Shown: piece by piece, positions 1-7,826 of the stretch
How positions within the stretch are numbered: position 1 is the stretch's first letter
How the letters are laid out: every line of letters starts with the position of its first letter
DNA from: Rufibacter hautae
GTDB lineage: Bacteria; Bacteroidota; Bacteroidia; Cytophagales; Hymenobacteraceae
Reading direction: 5' to 3'
Length of the DNA stretch: 64,000 nt
Assembly (NCBI RefSeq): GCF_008271695.1
Contig: NZ_VKKY01000001.1
Span: 862,589-926,588 of the forward strand
Translations under genes and position numbers: made by a program
Notes under the pieces: model-generated
Seen by the model: only the letters and a program-made list of their open reading frames with translations
What the model was told of the DNA's origin: nothing
Database searches by the model: none

Positions 1-2
1 AG

Positions 3-1622
3 ACCCGGTTTGAATTTAACGGACAGGCGCTTCGGCAACAGAACCTGAAACTAGGCCGGGTGTTCACCGATACTGTCATGATTCAGGCCCCGGCCGTCGC
101 ACCGGACTCGGTGGAGTTGATGTACTCTTTGCAGCAGGGCAGCGGCTTCTCAGACGGAGAGCGGCGGCACATTGGGGTTTATAAAAAAGGCGTGCTGGAG
201 CGTAAAGGCGTTTTCCTATCGCTGCCCATTGACACCACGGTTACCCTCACGTTTGATCCCGCCAAAGGCCCAGTGCATTTCTACGCCCAGAGCGACTTGC
301 TGCAGGTCATGCTGGATGAGATCAAGGCCCTGCACCGCTATGAGTACTGGTGCAACGAGCAGGCCGCCTCTAAACTGAAAGGCTTGCTGTGGGAGAAACG
401 CATACAGGCGGCTCTGGGCAAAGAATTTGAGCATGACAAACTGGTGAACCGCGCCATCCGGCACCTGGAGAAAACCCAGAAGCAGGACGGCACCTGGAGC
501 TGGTGGGAAAACGGTCCCGCTTACCTCTGGATCAGCCATCACGTCACCGAGGCTTTGGTCATGGCCCAGCAGGAAGGTTACAGCACCAATTTCAAAAAAC
601 AACCGCTGGTTGATTACCTGACCTATCATGTGGAAAGGAAAGAAGCGCAGGACAAAATCAGAGCCTTGGAGATACTGCAGAAGTTGGAGGCCAAAGTAGA
701 CTTCCCGGCCTACGTGACCAAGCTGGAGAAACAGCCCAAACTCTCTTTGGAAGACCAGTTTCGCCTGACACGGCTTAGGCAGAAACTGCAGATGAAGGCT
801 CCCCTGGATACGCTGCAGAAATACCAGCGCGCCACCACCTTGGGCGGCTTGCATTGGGGCGAAAACAAAAACAGCCTGTTTGACAGCCACATCTCCAACA
901 CGCTGCTGGCCTATGAAATCTTGAAAACGGCGGGCAATCACGAGCGTGATCTGCTCAGAATACAGGTGTTCCTGCTGAACGAGCGCCGCACCGGCTATTG
1001 GCGCAACACCTTTGAATCGGCGAGAATCCTAGAGACGCTATTACCTGATTTAGTAAAGGGAAAAGGCCAGACTCCCGAAAACCAGCTTTTCCTCTCTGGT
1101 GGGGTCAACGCCACGTTGAAGAAGTTTCCGGTAGACACCACCTTTACGCCCACGCAGCCGATTACCATCAAGAAGCAAGGCTCGCTGGCGCTGTACCTCA
1201 CCGCCTACCAGAACGAGTGGATCACCCAACCGGCCCGGGTAGACAAAGACTTCGTGGTGCGCACGTCTTTCGCCGATACCAAGCTGGCCAAAGCCATGCT
1301 GTCAGCCGGTAAGCCGGTGGAGATGGAAGTGGAGATAGAAGTGAAAGCCGATGCCTCTTACGTCATGATCGAAGTACCCATTCCGGCGGGCTGCACCTAC
1401 GACACTAAATCCAGCTGGGGCCGCCATGAGGCGCACCGCGAGTACTTCCGCCACAAAGTTTCTATCTTCTCCAATCACCTGAGCAAAGGAAAGTACACGT
1501 TCACCATCAACCTGTTGCCGCGCTACAAAGGAACTTACACCCTGAACCCCGCCCGGGCCGAGCTCATGTATTTCCCCACTTTCTTCGGGCGCGAAGGCTT
1601 GAAAGAGGTGGACGTAAAATGA
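3..1622 (+). CDS. Alpha-2-macroglobulin-like protein, C-terminal part (5' end outside window)
   Basis: The reading frame is open from the first bases of the window, so the start lies upstream; about 540 residues are visible. It carries a CNEQ tetrapeptide (bases 351-362) matching the CxEQ thioester motif of bacterial alpha-2-macroglobulins. An alpha-helical segment follows that resembles the thioester-containing domain, with QDGTWSWW and later GLHWGE. The C-terminus is beta-rich and looks like the MG10/receptor-binding-type domain. Family members are large periplasmic or outer-membrane protease traps that link covalently to attacking proteases through the thioester. The gene stops at 1620-1622, just before a gene-end hairpin. 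The family call is firm; signal peptide and bait region cannot be judged because they lie outside the window. Confidence 0.85.
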   Translation, partial: TRFEFNGQALRQQNLKLGRVFTDTVMIQAPAVAPDSVELMYSLQQGSGFSDGERRHIGVYKKGVLERKGVFLSLPIDTTVTLTFDPAKGPVHFYAQSDLLQVMLDEIKALHRYEYWCNEQAASKLKGLLWEKRIQAALGKEFEHDKLVNRAIRHLEKTQKQDGTWSWWENGPAYLWISHHVTEALVMAQQEGYSTNFKKQPLVDYLTYHVERKEAQDKIRALEILQKLEAKVDFPAYVTKLEKQPKLSLEDQFRLTRLRQKLQMKAPLDTLQKYQRATTLGGLHWGENKNSLFDSHISNTLLAYEILKTAGNHERDLLRIQVFLLNERRTGYWRNTFESARILETLLPDLVKGKGQTPENQLFLSGGVNATLKKFPVDTTFTPTQPITIKKQGSLALYLTAYQNEWITQPARVDKDFVVRTSFADTKLAKAMLSAGKPVEMEVEIEVKADASYVMIEVPIPAGCTYDTKSSWGRHEAHREYFRHKVSIFSNHLSKGKYTFTINLLPRYKGTYTLNPARAELMYFPTFFGREGLKEVDVK

Positions 1623-1659
1623 AGGAGTTCTGAGTTCTGAGTGGATGCTATTTTCTTGG

Positions 1660-1691
1660 TTCGGGCCTGTTTTTCAGAAAACAGGCCCGAA
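1660..1691. terminator. Gene-end hairpin of the GTTT...AAAC family
   Basis: A 14-bp perfect stem (TTCGGGCCTGTTTT with its complement) closes on a four-base loop 37 bases after the macroglobulin stop codon. It belongs to the approximately 36-nt element found at many gene ends in this window. Terminator function is inferred from position and structure. Confidence 0.55.
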
Positions 1692-1700
1692 ATGTTTTCT

Positions 1701-1845
1701 GTCATTCTGTACATCCCTCCGCTGGCGCGAGCCTCCGGCTCGTGTCCGGACGCATACCTGATCAACTTTTAAAATATAGATAACTATCCAGCAATTGCGG
1801 ACACGAGCCGGAGGCTCGCGCCAGCGGAGGGATGCACAGAATGAC
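1701..1845. repeat. Long inverted repeat, 48-bp arms (family A)
   Basis: The left arm 1701-1748 and right arm 1798-1845 are reverse complements at 47 of 48 positions and enclose 49 AT-rich bases. The core GGCGCGAGCCTCCGGCTCGT is itself palindromic. A relative with the same GGCGCGAGC...GCTCGTGTCC core and the same mirrored arrangement lies at 10096-10346. There is no coding capacity, so it is best described as a MITE-like or REP-like intergenic element. Confidence 0.75.
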
Positions 1846-1865
1846 CTCTTAAAGCTACCGCCTAA

Positions 1866-1916
1866 GGGCAGTTATAAACTGCCCGCATGATGGGTCCAAG
1901 TCACAGACTTGAACCA
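1866..1916. repeat. Double-hairpin repeat (family C), copy 1
   Basis: Two small palindromes lie in tandem: GGGCAGTTATAAACTGCCC, then GGTCCAAGT-CACAG-ACTTGAACC. The same pair in the same order occurs at 6106-6157 and 20604-20656. Confidence 0.7.
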
Positions 1917-1954
1917 TGGGTTGGAAAGTAGGCAAGCCGTCGTCAGTTGAATTC

Positions 1955-1990
1955 GTTTCAGGCTTGTTTTTAGAGAAACGGGCCTGAAAC
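1955..1990. repeat. 36-nt GTTT...AAAC hairpin element
   Basis: GTTTCAGGCTTGTTTT is followed closely by a near-complementary arm ending in GGGCCTGAAAC. It is a second copy of the gene-end element within the intergenic region before uvsE. Confidence 0.5.
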
Positions 1991-2126
1991 GCCATGCTAC
2001 TCTCTTCAAACTGGCCGTCCATCTTTAAGAGAAAACACTTCTCCGGAACACAACGGGCGTTGCTTCGTTTACTATTCCATAAACATGTGCCTCAGACACC
2101 GGTTTATACTACCTAACCTGCGTAAC

Positions 2127-3020
2127 ATGAAGATCGGATATCCCTGCGTGAATGAATCTCTGGACTGCAGTTCGTCGGGCACGTTCAGGCTGGCCTCTTA
2201 CAATGAGGAGCGGCTGGTGCAGATGGTGGAGAAGAACCTGGCCTGTTTGCGCCGCATCCTGGAATACAACCTGGAGCACGGGTTCCTGTTCTTCCGGATG
2301 AGCTCGGGGTTGGTGCCGTTCGCCTCGCATGAGATTTGCACCTACAACTGGCAGCAGCATTTCCAGATGACGTTCCGGCGCCTGGGCGATTACATCAAGA
2401 AGCACAACATGCGCATCTCCATGCACCCAGACCAGTTTGTGGTGCTCAACTCGCCAGACGAGCGCATTGTGCGCAACAGCATCGCGGAGCTGGTGTACCA
2501 GGGCAGCGTCATGGATTTGATGGGGCTGGACTCCACGGCCAAACTGCAGATCCATGCCGGCGGCGTGTACGGCGACAAACCCGCGGCCCTCAAACGCTTT
2601 ATCCAGACGTTCCACCAGCAACTCCCCGAGGCCGTGAAAGCGCGCCTGGTAGTGGAGAACGACGACCGCCTCTACAGTCTGCAGGACTGCTTGGAACTGC
2701 ACGCCGAGACCGGCATCCCCATTCTCTTCGACAACTTCCACCACGAGTGCCTGAACAACGGCGAGCCCATGGAAGAGGCCCTGCAACTGGCCTCCGGTAC
2801 CTGGCACCCAGAGCAAGACGGCGTGCTCATGATGGACTACAGCTCGCAAAGCCCGGGAGAGCGCAAGGGCAAGCACATCACCAGCATTGAGACCGAGCTC
2901 TTCCGGGAGTTTCTCACCCACCTCAACGGGCTGGACGTAGACATCATGCTGGAAATCAAAGACAAAGAAGCGAGTTGCCTGCGGGCACGGCAGGTTTTAG
3001 AAGAGATGGCCCTGGTCTGA
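2127..3020 (+). CDS. uvsE: UV damage endonuclease UvsE/UVDE
   Basis: This protein of about 297 residues is a UV damage endonuclease. The family nicks DNA directly 5' of UV photoproducts and other distortions and starts an excision repair route independent of UvrABC. The family signature is visible: an N-terminal MKIGYPCVN, the stretch FFRMSSGLVPFASHE, MHPDQFVVLNSP, a metal-binding VVENDDR, ILFDNFHHE, and MLEIKDKE near the end, consistent with the TIM-barrel trinuclear metal site. The ATG at 2127 was chosen over an in-frame ATG 42 bases upstream because homologues begin at MKIGYP. It stands alone between intergenic repeats and a lipoprotein gene on the same strand. Confidence 0.93.
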   Translation: MKIGYPCVNESLDCSSSGTFRLASYNEERLVQMVEKNLACLRRILEYNLEHGFLFFRMSSGLVPFASHEICTYNWQQHFQMTFRRLGDYIKKHNMRISMHPDQFVVLNSPDERIVRNSIAELVYQGSVMDLMGLDSTAKLQIHAGGVYGDKPAALKRFIQTFHQQLPEAVKARLVVENDDRLYSLQDCLELHAETGIPILFDNFHHECLNNGEPMEEALQLASGTWHPEQDGVLMMDYSSQSPGERKGKHITSIETELFREFLTHLNGLDVDIMLEIKDKEASCLRARQVLEEMALV

Positions 3021-3024
3021 TGCT

Positions 3025-3060
3025 GTTTTCCCGTCGTTTCTCTAAAATCAGGCTAAAAAC
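3025..3060. repeat. 36-nt GTTT...AAAC gene-end element
   Basis: This copy begins five bases after the uvsE stop codon and runs from GTTTTCCCG to GGCTAAAAAC. It has the same length and ends as the other copies, but the arms are only partly complementary. Confidence 0.45.
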
Positions 3061-3132
3061 AACTTTACCTCGTACACCATACTTCCGAGGAATCGGTCTT
3101 TGTCTGTGAATCAGATTTAGGGTAGACCCAAA

Positions 3133-4140
3133 ATGATTATGTTCTTACGCCAATTTTGCTTTTGTATCTTCCTTTCCATGACTGTATTCTCTTCTGGCTG
3201 CCAGTCATCCTCAGACTCAGCCCCACCCACCGCTGTCGTGACCCAGAAAATGGTGCTGGAGGGCGTTCCCTCGGCCTCGGGCATTGAGCGCGTGGGCGAC
3301 CAGTATTACGTCATCGGGGATGATTCGCCGTACCTGTTCTGCCTCAACGCCCAGTTCAAGGTGGTGCAAAAGGTGTCTTTGATGGAGGCGAGTTCCCTTG
3401 TGGGCGGCCGCATCCCGAAACCCGTGAAACCAGACCTGGAGGCCATTACCTCGGTGATGCTGGAGGGCCAGCCGTACCTGTTCATTGTGGGCTCGGGGTC
3501 TACCAGCATGCGCAATGTCGGTTACCTGGTTCCCATTACCCGGCAGGGCGCGGGCAAACCGGTGCAGGTACCCCTTGAAAAACTCTACAGTCAACTGCGC
3601 CAGAACAAAGCCATCACCGGCGGGGCCGCTCTCAATATTGAAGGCCTTTCGTCCGATGAGGAATACCTGTACCTGTTGCAGCGTTTCGCGCCGGGCGGCC
3701 ATAATGTACTCATCACCTATACGCTGTCTTCCATCACGTCTTTCCTGCGCGGCAGAGGCGAGGCGCCCAAACCATCTACCATCCAGCCCTGGGCCTTGCC
3801 CGATCTGGCGCAGATCAAAACCGGCTTTTCGGGGATGGCCACCGGCTTAGGCGGCAGGCTCTTGTTCACGGCCTCGGCCGAGGAAACACCCAATGCCGTA
3901 CTGGACGGGGAAGTGTACGGCAGCTTGGTAGGCTGGCTCAAAGCGCATCCCGAAGGCTCTTCCCAAGCCACCCTACCGGAGACCGTGGTTCCCGTGAAAG
4001 AGAAAGACGGCAGCATCCTGAAGAGCAAGATTGAGTCTATTTGCATTTTAGACGAACACCGCCACCACCTGGAAGCCGTGGCCGTGGCCGACAATGACAA
4101 CGGCACCTCAGAACTGGTGGTGCTCACCTTCAACTGGTAA
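3133..4140 (+). CDS. Lipoprotein of unknown function, probable beta-propeller
   Basis: A 335-residue protein with an N-terminal hydrophobic segment ending in the lipobox FSSGC, so it should be a lipidated envelope protein. The mature part has recurring short beta-like stretches such as SGIERVGDQYYVIGDDSP, LEAITSVMLEGQPYLFIVGSGS and EGLSSDEEYLYLLQR, which read like propeller blades around D/E-rich turns. I recognise no catalytic motif and no named family with certainty. A second in-frame ATG at 3139 is an equally possible start. It converges on the small secreted protein gene at 4208-4630 and they share the hairpin at 4150-4193. Confidence 0.8.
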   Translation: MIMFLRQFCFCIFLSMTVFSSGCQSSSDSAPPTAVVTQKMVLEGVPSASGIERVGDQYYVIGDDSPYLFCLNAQFKVVQKVSLMEASSLVGGRIPKPVKPDLEAITSVMLEGQPYLFIVGSGSTSMRNVGYLVPITRQGAGKPVQVPLEKLYSQLRQNKAITGGAALNIEGLSSDEEYLYLLQRFAPGGHNVLITYTLSSITSFLRGRGEAPKPSTIQPWALPDLAQIKTGFSGMATGLGGRLLFTASAEETPNAVLDGEVYGSLVGWLKAHPEGSSQATLPETVVPVKEKDGSILKSKIESICILDEHRHHLEAVAVADNDNGTSELVVLTFNW

Positions 4141-4149
4141 AACCACCAT

Positions 4150-4193
4150 AAACAGAAAGGCCTGCGGTTGATGCACCGCAGGCCTTTCTGTTT
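4150..4193. terminator. Bidirectional intrinsic terminator
   Basis: A perfect 18-bp stem (AAACAGAAAGGCCTGCGG and its complement) with an 8-base loop ends in A- and T-rich flanks. It lies between convergent genes ending at 4140 (+) and 4208 (-), so it can serve both. Confidence 0.85.
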
Positions 4194-4207
4194 ACAAAAT
4201 CTGGAAA

Positions 4208-4630
4208 TTACCGTAGCCGAACGCGGAGTTTCTTCCAGTAAACCGTGTTGCCTGATTTTACTTCTACCAGGTAAGTGCCGGTTCTCAATTTGCCTATGTT
4301 CATGGGAGGCGCCAAGGTATTGTCTCCTTTCGGGATGGTGGTGGTGTATAATACTTTCCCGGCATAGTTGGTGAGTTCCAGCACGCCATCCTCGGGGATC
4401 TCCTGCTGGAAAGAAAGCATGAAAATATCGTTCTTCTTGTCCTGGGGAAACAGGTCTATGCCAGATAACGTCTCGCGCCGAATGGGGGCGTCTTTACCGG
4501 GAACAACCTTGGCCACAGGAGCGATTTTCTGCAATGCGACAGGTCTATTGGGGGCTTGGGCCGAGGCACCAGACATCGTTAAAATCCCTGCCACTAACAG
4601 GGCACCAACTGCGTTAAATTTCATTTCCAT
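4208..4630 (-). CDS. Small secreted protein ending in a T9SS-like sorting domain
   Basis: About 140 residues. A signal peptide (KFNAVGALLVAGILTMSGASAQ) is followed by a short basic linker and a compact beta-sandwich-like tail: LELTNYAGKVLYTTTIPKG, then LRTGTYLVEVKSGNTVYWKKLRVR. The 'G-x-V...L-x-TGTYLVEV...K' pattern resembles type A C-terminal sorting domains of type IX secretion cargo, yet there is hardly any passenger in front of it. The ATG at 4630 (or 4624) was chosen because the signal peptide begins there; the longer frame runs into the upstream gene. It is probably co-transcribed with the SGNH lipoprotein gene ending 92 bases upstream. Confidence 0.75.
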   Translation of the reverse strand: MEMKFNAVGALLVAGILTMSGASAQAPNRPVALQKIAPVAKVVPGKDAPIRRETLSGIDLFPQDKKNDIFMLSFQQEIPEDGVLELTNYAGKVLYTTTIPKGDNTLAPPMNIGKLRTGTYLVEVKSGNTVYWKKLRVRLR

Positions 4631-4722
4631 ACGGGATAGAGTGTGAGGTTCTTTTTGGGCCGCTGCGGCGGCAAAATCCCTATTACATATACCGTTCCAA
4701 AAATAAGACCTCCCAGAAAAAT

Positions 4723-5451
4723 TTAATCCAGGAGTTTCTTCTTCGCCTCTGGCAGGGCCTGTCGCGCCCATAGCTGGTGCATTGATCCGCTGTAATGCAA
4801 TCTATCGGGGGCCAAGAGCTGCGGCGATTCTTTCACGGCCAATGACATGTCATAGACATCGATAACGGTAATGCCGGCTACCACTGCCTCGGCCTTGATC
4901 ACGTCATTGAACTTCTTGATCTGCGCCGTGATGTACGCGCGGTCCCAGCCCGAAGCATAAGGCGTGGCCCCCCAATCTGGAATGGTAAGTACCAGCACAT
5001 TTTTAGGGTCGTTTTGCGCCAAGGAGGTGCTAAGCGTCAACAGCTCTTTGAACTGCATCCTGAACTCCTCCAGGCTGCGGCCCTGGTATTGGTTGTTCAC
5101 CCCAATCATGAGCGACACCAACCCGAACCCTCCGTCAAACTTCTCCGACTTCACGCGCTGCAGGAGATTGGCAGTAGTCCAGCCCGTCTGCGCAATAATG
5201 CGGGGCTCCCCCACCTTCACGCCTTCTGGCTCTAACATATGGGCCAAATACACCGGCCAACGCTCGGTGGCCGCTACCCCCTGCCCGATGGTGTAAGAAT
5301 CACCCAACGCCAGGTAGGAGGTGGAAGCAGAAGGTGAAGTCGGGATTTTAGGTGTTGGCGTATTCTCCGTTTCTTCCTTATCTGAAGACGAACAGCCCGC
5401 CAAAAACAGAATACCCGCGAAAAATAACACGAACCTACAGAGAGAATGCAT
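4723..5451 (-). CDS. SGNH/GDSL-type hydrolase lipoprotein
   Basis: A 242-residue SGNH-fold esterase/lipase family protein. It starts with a lipoprotein signal (ILFLAGC) and a proline/threonine-rich linker. Block I is ALGDSYTIGQG with the nucleophilic serine in GDSY. Block III is MIGVNNQY, with Asn in the oxyanion position. Block V is PDRLHYSG with the Asp and His of the triad. Family members hydrolyse esters or acetyl groups of lipids or glycans; the substrate is unknown here. The ATG at 5451 starts the signal peptide and is preferred over one 33 bases upstream. Confidence 0.85.
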   Translation of the reverse strand: MHSLCRFVLFFAGILFLAGCSSSDKEETENTPTPKIPTSPSASTSYLALGDSYTIGQGVAATERWPVYLAHMLEPEGVKVGEPRIIAQTGWTTANLLQRVKSEKFDGGFGLVSLMIGVNNQYQGRSLEEFRMQFKELLTLSTSLAQNDPKNVLVLTIPDWGATPYASGWDRAYITAQIKKFNDVIKAEAVVAGITVIDVYDMSLAVKESPQLLAPDRLHYSGSMHQLWARQALPEAKKKLLD

Positions 5452-5683
5452 ACCGGTAAATTTGATAACCAGAAGCAGAACCACCCGCCTCTTACCTCAT
5501 CTACGCAACAGGCTACTTCTTTGGATTGTTCAATCTGGTTTGGAGAGTAGGGAGACTAATTTGGTTGCTGATGATAACACCAACAACGGCGGACGGGGTG
5601 GCTAGGAGAATGGTAAAAGATGTGGGAGCATCTCTTGTGGGTGCCCTTGGTAGTAGCTGCAGGTTATTGCGTCAGAACCGTTG

Positions 5684-5705
5684 GAGACAAGGCATGCCTT
5701 GTCTC
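5684..5705. repeat. Perfect 22-bp palindrome
   Basis: GAGACAAGGCA is followed directly by its exact reverse complement with no loop. It could form a cruciform or be a protein-binding site. No gene starts nearby, and the surroundings are repeat-rich. Confidence 0.6.
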
Positions 5706-6105
5706 TACATTGCCAAACAGAAGAGAACAGACAATTCTAATGTTGTCCTCCCGTCCGCAGGACGATACAGGCATTGCACCGGCTCCAATACAAGAAAGAA
5801 CCATGCCGGGAGGCGGAGGTTGGGCGCATGCGTAACCCAACCTCCGGCGAGCGCAGGCAGTGGCTTCTCCAACAGCAATGGCCTACGTCTACTATGCAAC
5901 AGAGGACGGCAGCGGGGTGTCACAACAACTGAAGAAAAGACTGTCCGAGCGTCAGCGAGTTTCTTTTCTTCTTGATTCTTTTGGTTACTTTTCTCATCAA
6001 GGAGAAAAGTGACATACGCGGGCAGACCGCGACTGCAGTCAAAGAGTTAGAAGAAAGTTAATAGGAAGTAACTACCTCCAAAGTGGTTTTGAGGCTAGCG
6101 CCTCA

Positions 6106-6157
6106 CTGCAGTTGCAAACTGCAGCCCATGGTAGGTCCAAGTCTCAGAATTGAACCA
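6106..6157. repeat. Double-hairpin repeat (family C), copy 2
   Basis: CTGCAGTTGCAAACTGCAG is followed by GGTCCAAGT-CTCAG-AATTGAACC, the same order and spacing as copies at 1866 and 20604. The first hairpin differs from the others by paired changes that keep the stem. Confidence 0.7.
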
Positions 6158-6162
6158 GAGAA

Positions 6163-6215
6163 AGAGAGGGTTAGAAGAGAAAGAGAGGGTTAGAAAACAG
6201 AAAAGAGAGGGAGAA
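6163..6215. repeat. Short tandem repeat, about 19-bp unit
   Basis: The unit AGAGAAAGAGAGGGTTAGA occurs twice in direct succession and then degenerates into GA-rich sequence. It is non-coding. Confidence 0.6.
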
Positions 6216-6280
6216 AAGTAAACACTCCACTCCCACCTTTTAAAATGCCGCCTTTTCTAAAATCCTACTAGCTATTAAGC

Positions 6281-7666
6281 TTAAGCACTCTTCGTTTCAG
6301 CAGTATTCTCCGGAAAAGACGCCAAAAACTCCTGGCGCGCTTGCTCCAGAGCCGTCATGAGGCGGGTGCGTTGCTCCAGCAGGCTGTGCAGCACAGTAGA
6401 CCGCTTGGAAAACAACGAGAAGAAAATCCAATTACTCCGCGCGATTTGGATGCGGTGCCAGTAGTGCAGCACAAAGAAGCCGGTCACGGGCAAAGCCACC
6501 AGATACGCTACCAGCGCCCAACCCGAGAGGCCCAGCCAGGCATGCACCGCCCAACCAATCAAGGCATAGAAAATGGGAAAGGTGAACATACCAATGGTCA
6601 TCATGATGGGCGCGTAGAACTCTATGTCCTTGGTGAGCATGCGGGCGATCTTGGCGGGCAAGAGGTACGGCAGGTAATTGTGTACCACCCCAAAAAGGTA
6701 GAAAGGAAACCCAAAGAACAGGTAAAGAATGGTCTGCACCGTTCCCCAGGCCACCTCCCGGCGATTAGGAATGCGCTTAAAGGCATCGGGGACCAGGCCT
6801 ACGCTTTCCAGGTGCTGCAGGTAATCCTGCAGTTCAGAGCGCAGAGAATGGATGCGCTCCGGCTGGCGGGCCTCAAAGTATTTGATGCTCTGCAGAATGC
6901 CCTTGGTGATGAGAAAACGCTCCTCGGGCTCAGAGGGGGCCAGGTCCAGCTCCTTCACCAGTTTGTCCTGGTACACGGCTTCTACCTGGCGGGCCAAGGC
7001 ATCTTCCTCGTCGGTCTCGGTGTGGATGACCAGCGCTTCCAGGCGTTCCTTGATTTCATCGGTGAGGGCGTGCGAGGCTTTGAAGGGATCATCGGCGTAC
7101 GCCGCTTGGAAATCTTTGACATGGATGGGCTCGCCCACGTTCACAAACACATCGCTGCGAAAACGCGACGGGTCTGAGTAGTTCACGCCCACCGGAATAA
7201 TGCGCAGGCCCAGGTTAAAACCGTGCTGGCTTTCGGCGCCCAGGCCAATGCGGGCGGTGCCGGTTTTCAGCGGACGCAGGCGGCGCTGCATGAAACTGTT
7301 GCCCTCGGGGAAAACCATGAGCGTGCCGCCTTTGCCCAGAAACTCGTAGCATTTGGAGAACGTGGCATCGTTCTGGGCGGTGCCGCCGTCGCCCACGTCT
7401 TCGCGGCGGTACACCGGAATCATGAACAGTCTATGGAAAAGCCACCCCTGGATGCCCGGTTTAAAGAAACTGCTCTTGGCCAGGAAGTAGATGTTCTGCT
7501 TCATGAGCGAGGCCGTCACAATGGGGTCCATGAGCGTGTTGGGGTGGTTGGAGACCACTATGAGCGGACCCTCAGAAAACAGCAGGTGCCGGTTGTTCAC
7601 CGTGAAACGCCTGAAGAAAACGCGCAACGCTATCCTGAAAAGGGTCTTAAGCAGAAAGTACAGCAT
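6281..7666 (-). CDS. PlsC-type glycerol-phosphate acyltransferase, membrane protein
   Basis: A 461-residue acyltransferase of the PlsC superfamily, which moves a fatty acyl chain to glycerol-3-phosphate or lysophosphatidate at the inner membrane. The catalytic block near residue 41 reads SNHPNTLMDP: His and Asp are separated by five residues rather than the usual HX4D. The later FPEGNSF and PLKTGTARIGL match the substrate-binding blocks. Residues about 300-400 hold two or three hydrophobic segments (FFGFPFYLFGVVHNYLPYLL, FPIFYALIGWAVHAWLGL, ALVAYLVALPVTGFFVLHY). The N-terminal hydrophobic stretch may anchor it too. It is a single-gene unit. The family is clear; the acyl acceptor is not. Confidence 0.85.
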   Translation of the reverse strand: MLYFLLKTLFRIALRVFFRRFTVNNRHLLFSEGPLIVVSNHPNTLMDPIVTASLMKQNIYFLAKSSFFKPGIQGWLFHRLFMIPVYRREDVGDGGTAQNDATFSKCYEFLGKGGTLMVFPEGNSFMQRRLRPLKTGTARIGLGAESQHGFNLGLRIIPVGVNYSDPSRFRSDVFVNVGEPIHVKDFQAAYADDPFKASHALTDEIKERLEALVIHTETDEEDALARQVEAVYQDKLVKELDLAPSEPEERFLITKGILQSIKYFEARQPERIHSLRSELQDYLQHLESVGLVPDAFKRIPNRREVAWGTVQTILYLFFGFPFYLFGVVHNYLPYLLPAKIARMLTKDIEFYAPIMMTIGMFTFPIFYALIGWAVHAWLGLSGWALVAYLVALPVTGFFVLHYWHRIQIARSNWIFFSLFSKRSTVLHSLLEQRTRLMTALEQARQEFLASFPENTAETKSA

Positions 7667-7826
7667 AGAGGCTCTGGATTAAGGAAGGAAGCTACGCATT
7701 TTCAAATCGATTTCAGAAAAAGCGCCTTAAAATAGCGCGGCTCCGCCGATGCTTCCGGTCCTTGGGCGTTTACGGCCCGTTTTCCTGAAAGTATGCCGAA
7801 AGCAGATTTATCCTGAGAACTTTCTC

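Larger units (their letters stand above)
5485..6280. other. 796-bp intergenic region rich in small palindromes
   Basis: No convincing gene was found. The open frames here are short, overlap the repeats and have no signal or family look. It holds a perfect 22-bp palindrome (5684-5705), a GAAGAAAAGA/TTTCTTTTCTTC inverted pair around 5936-5975, a GAGGCTAGCGCCTC palindrome at 6091-6104, a family C double hairpin (6106-6157) and a purine-rich tandem repeat (6163-6215). Confidence 0.6.

Noticed and set aside
1893-1916. tRNA-like GGTTCAAGTC sequence (opposite strand) in family C
   Set aside because: Only a T-arm-like half is present; there is no acceptor, D or anticodon arm, and it repeats three times as a hairpin.
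5526-5975. 149-residue open frame in the intergenic region
   Set aside because: Runs through palindromes and repeat sequence, with no homology-like motif or signal peptide.
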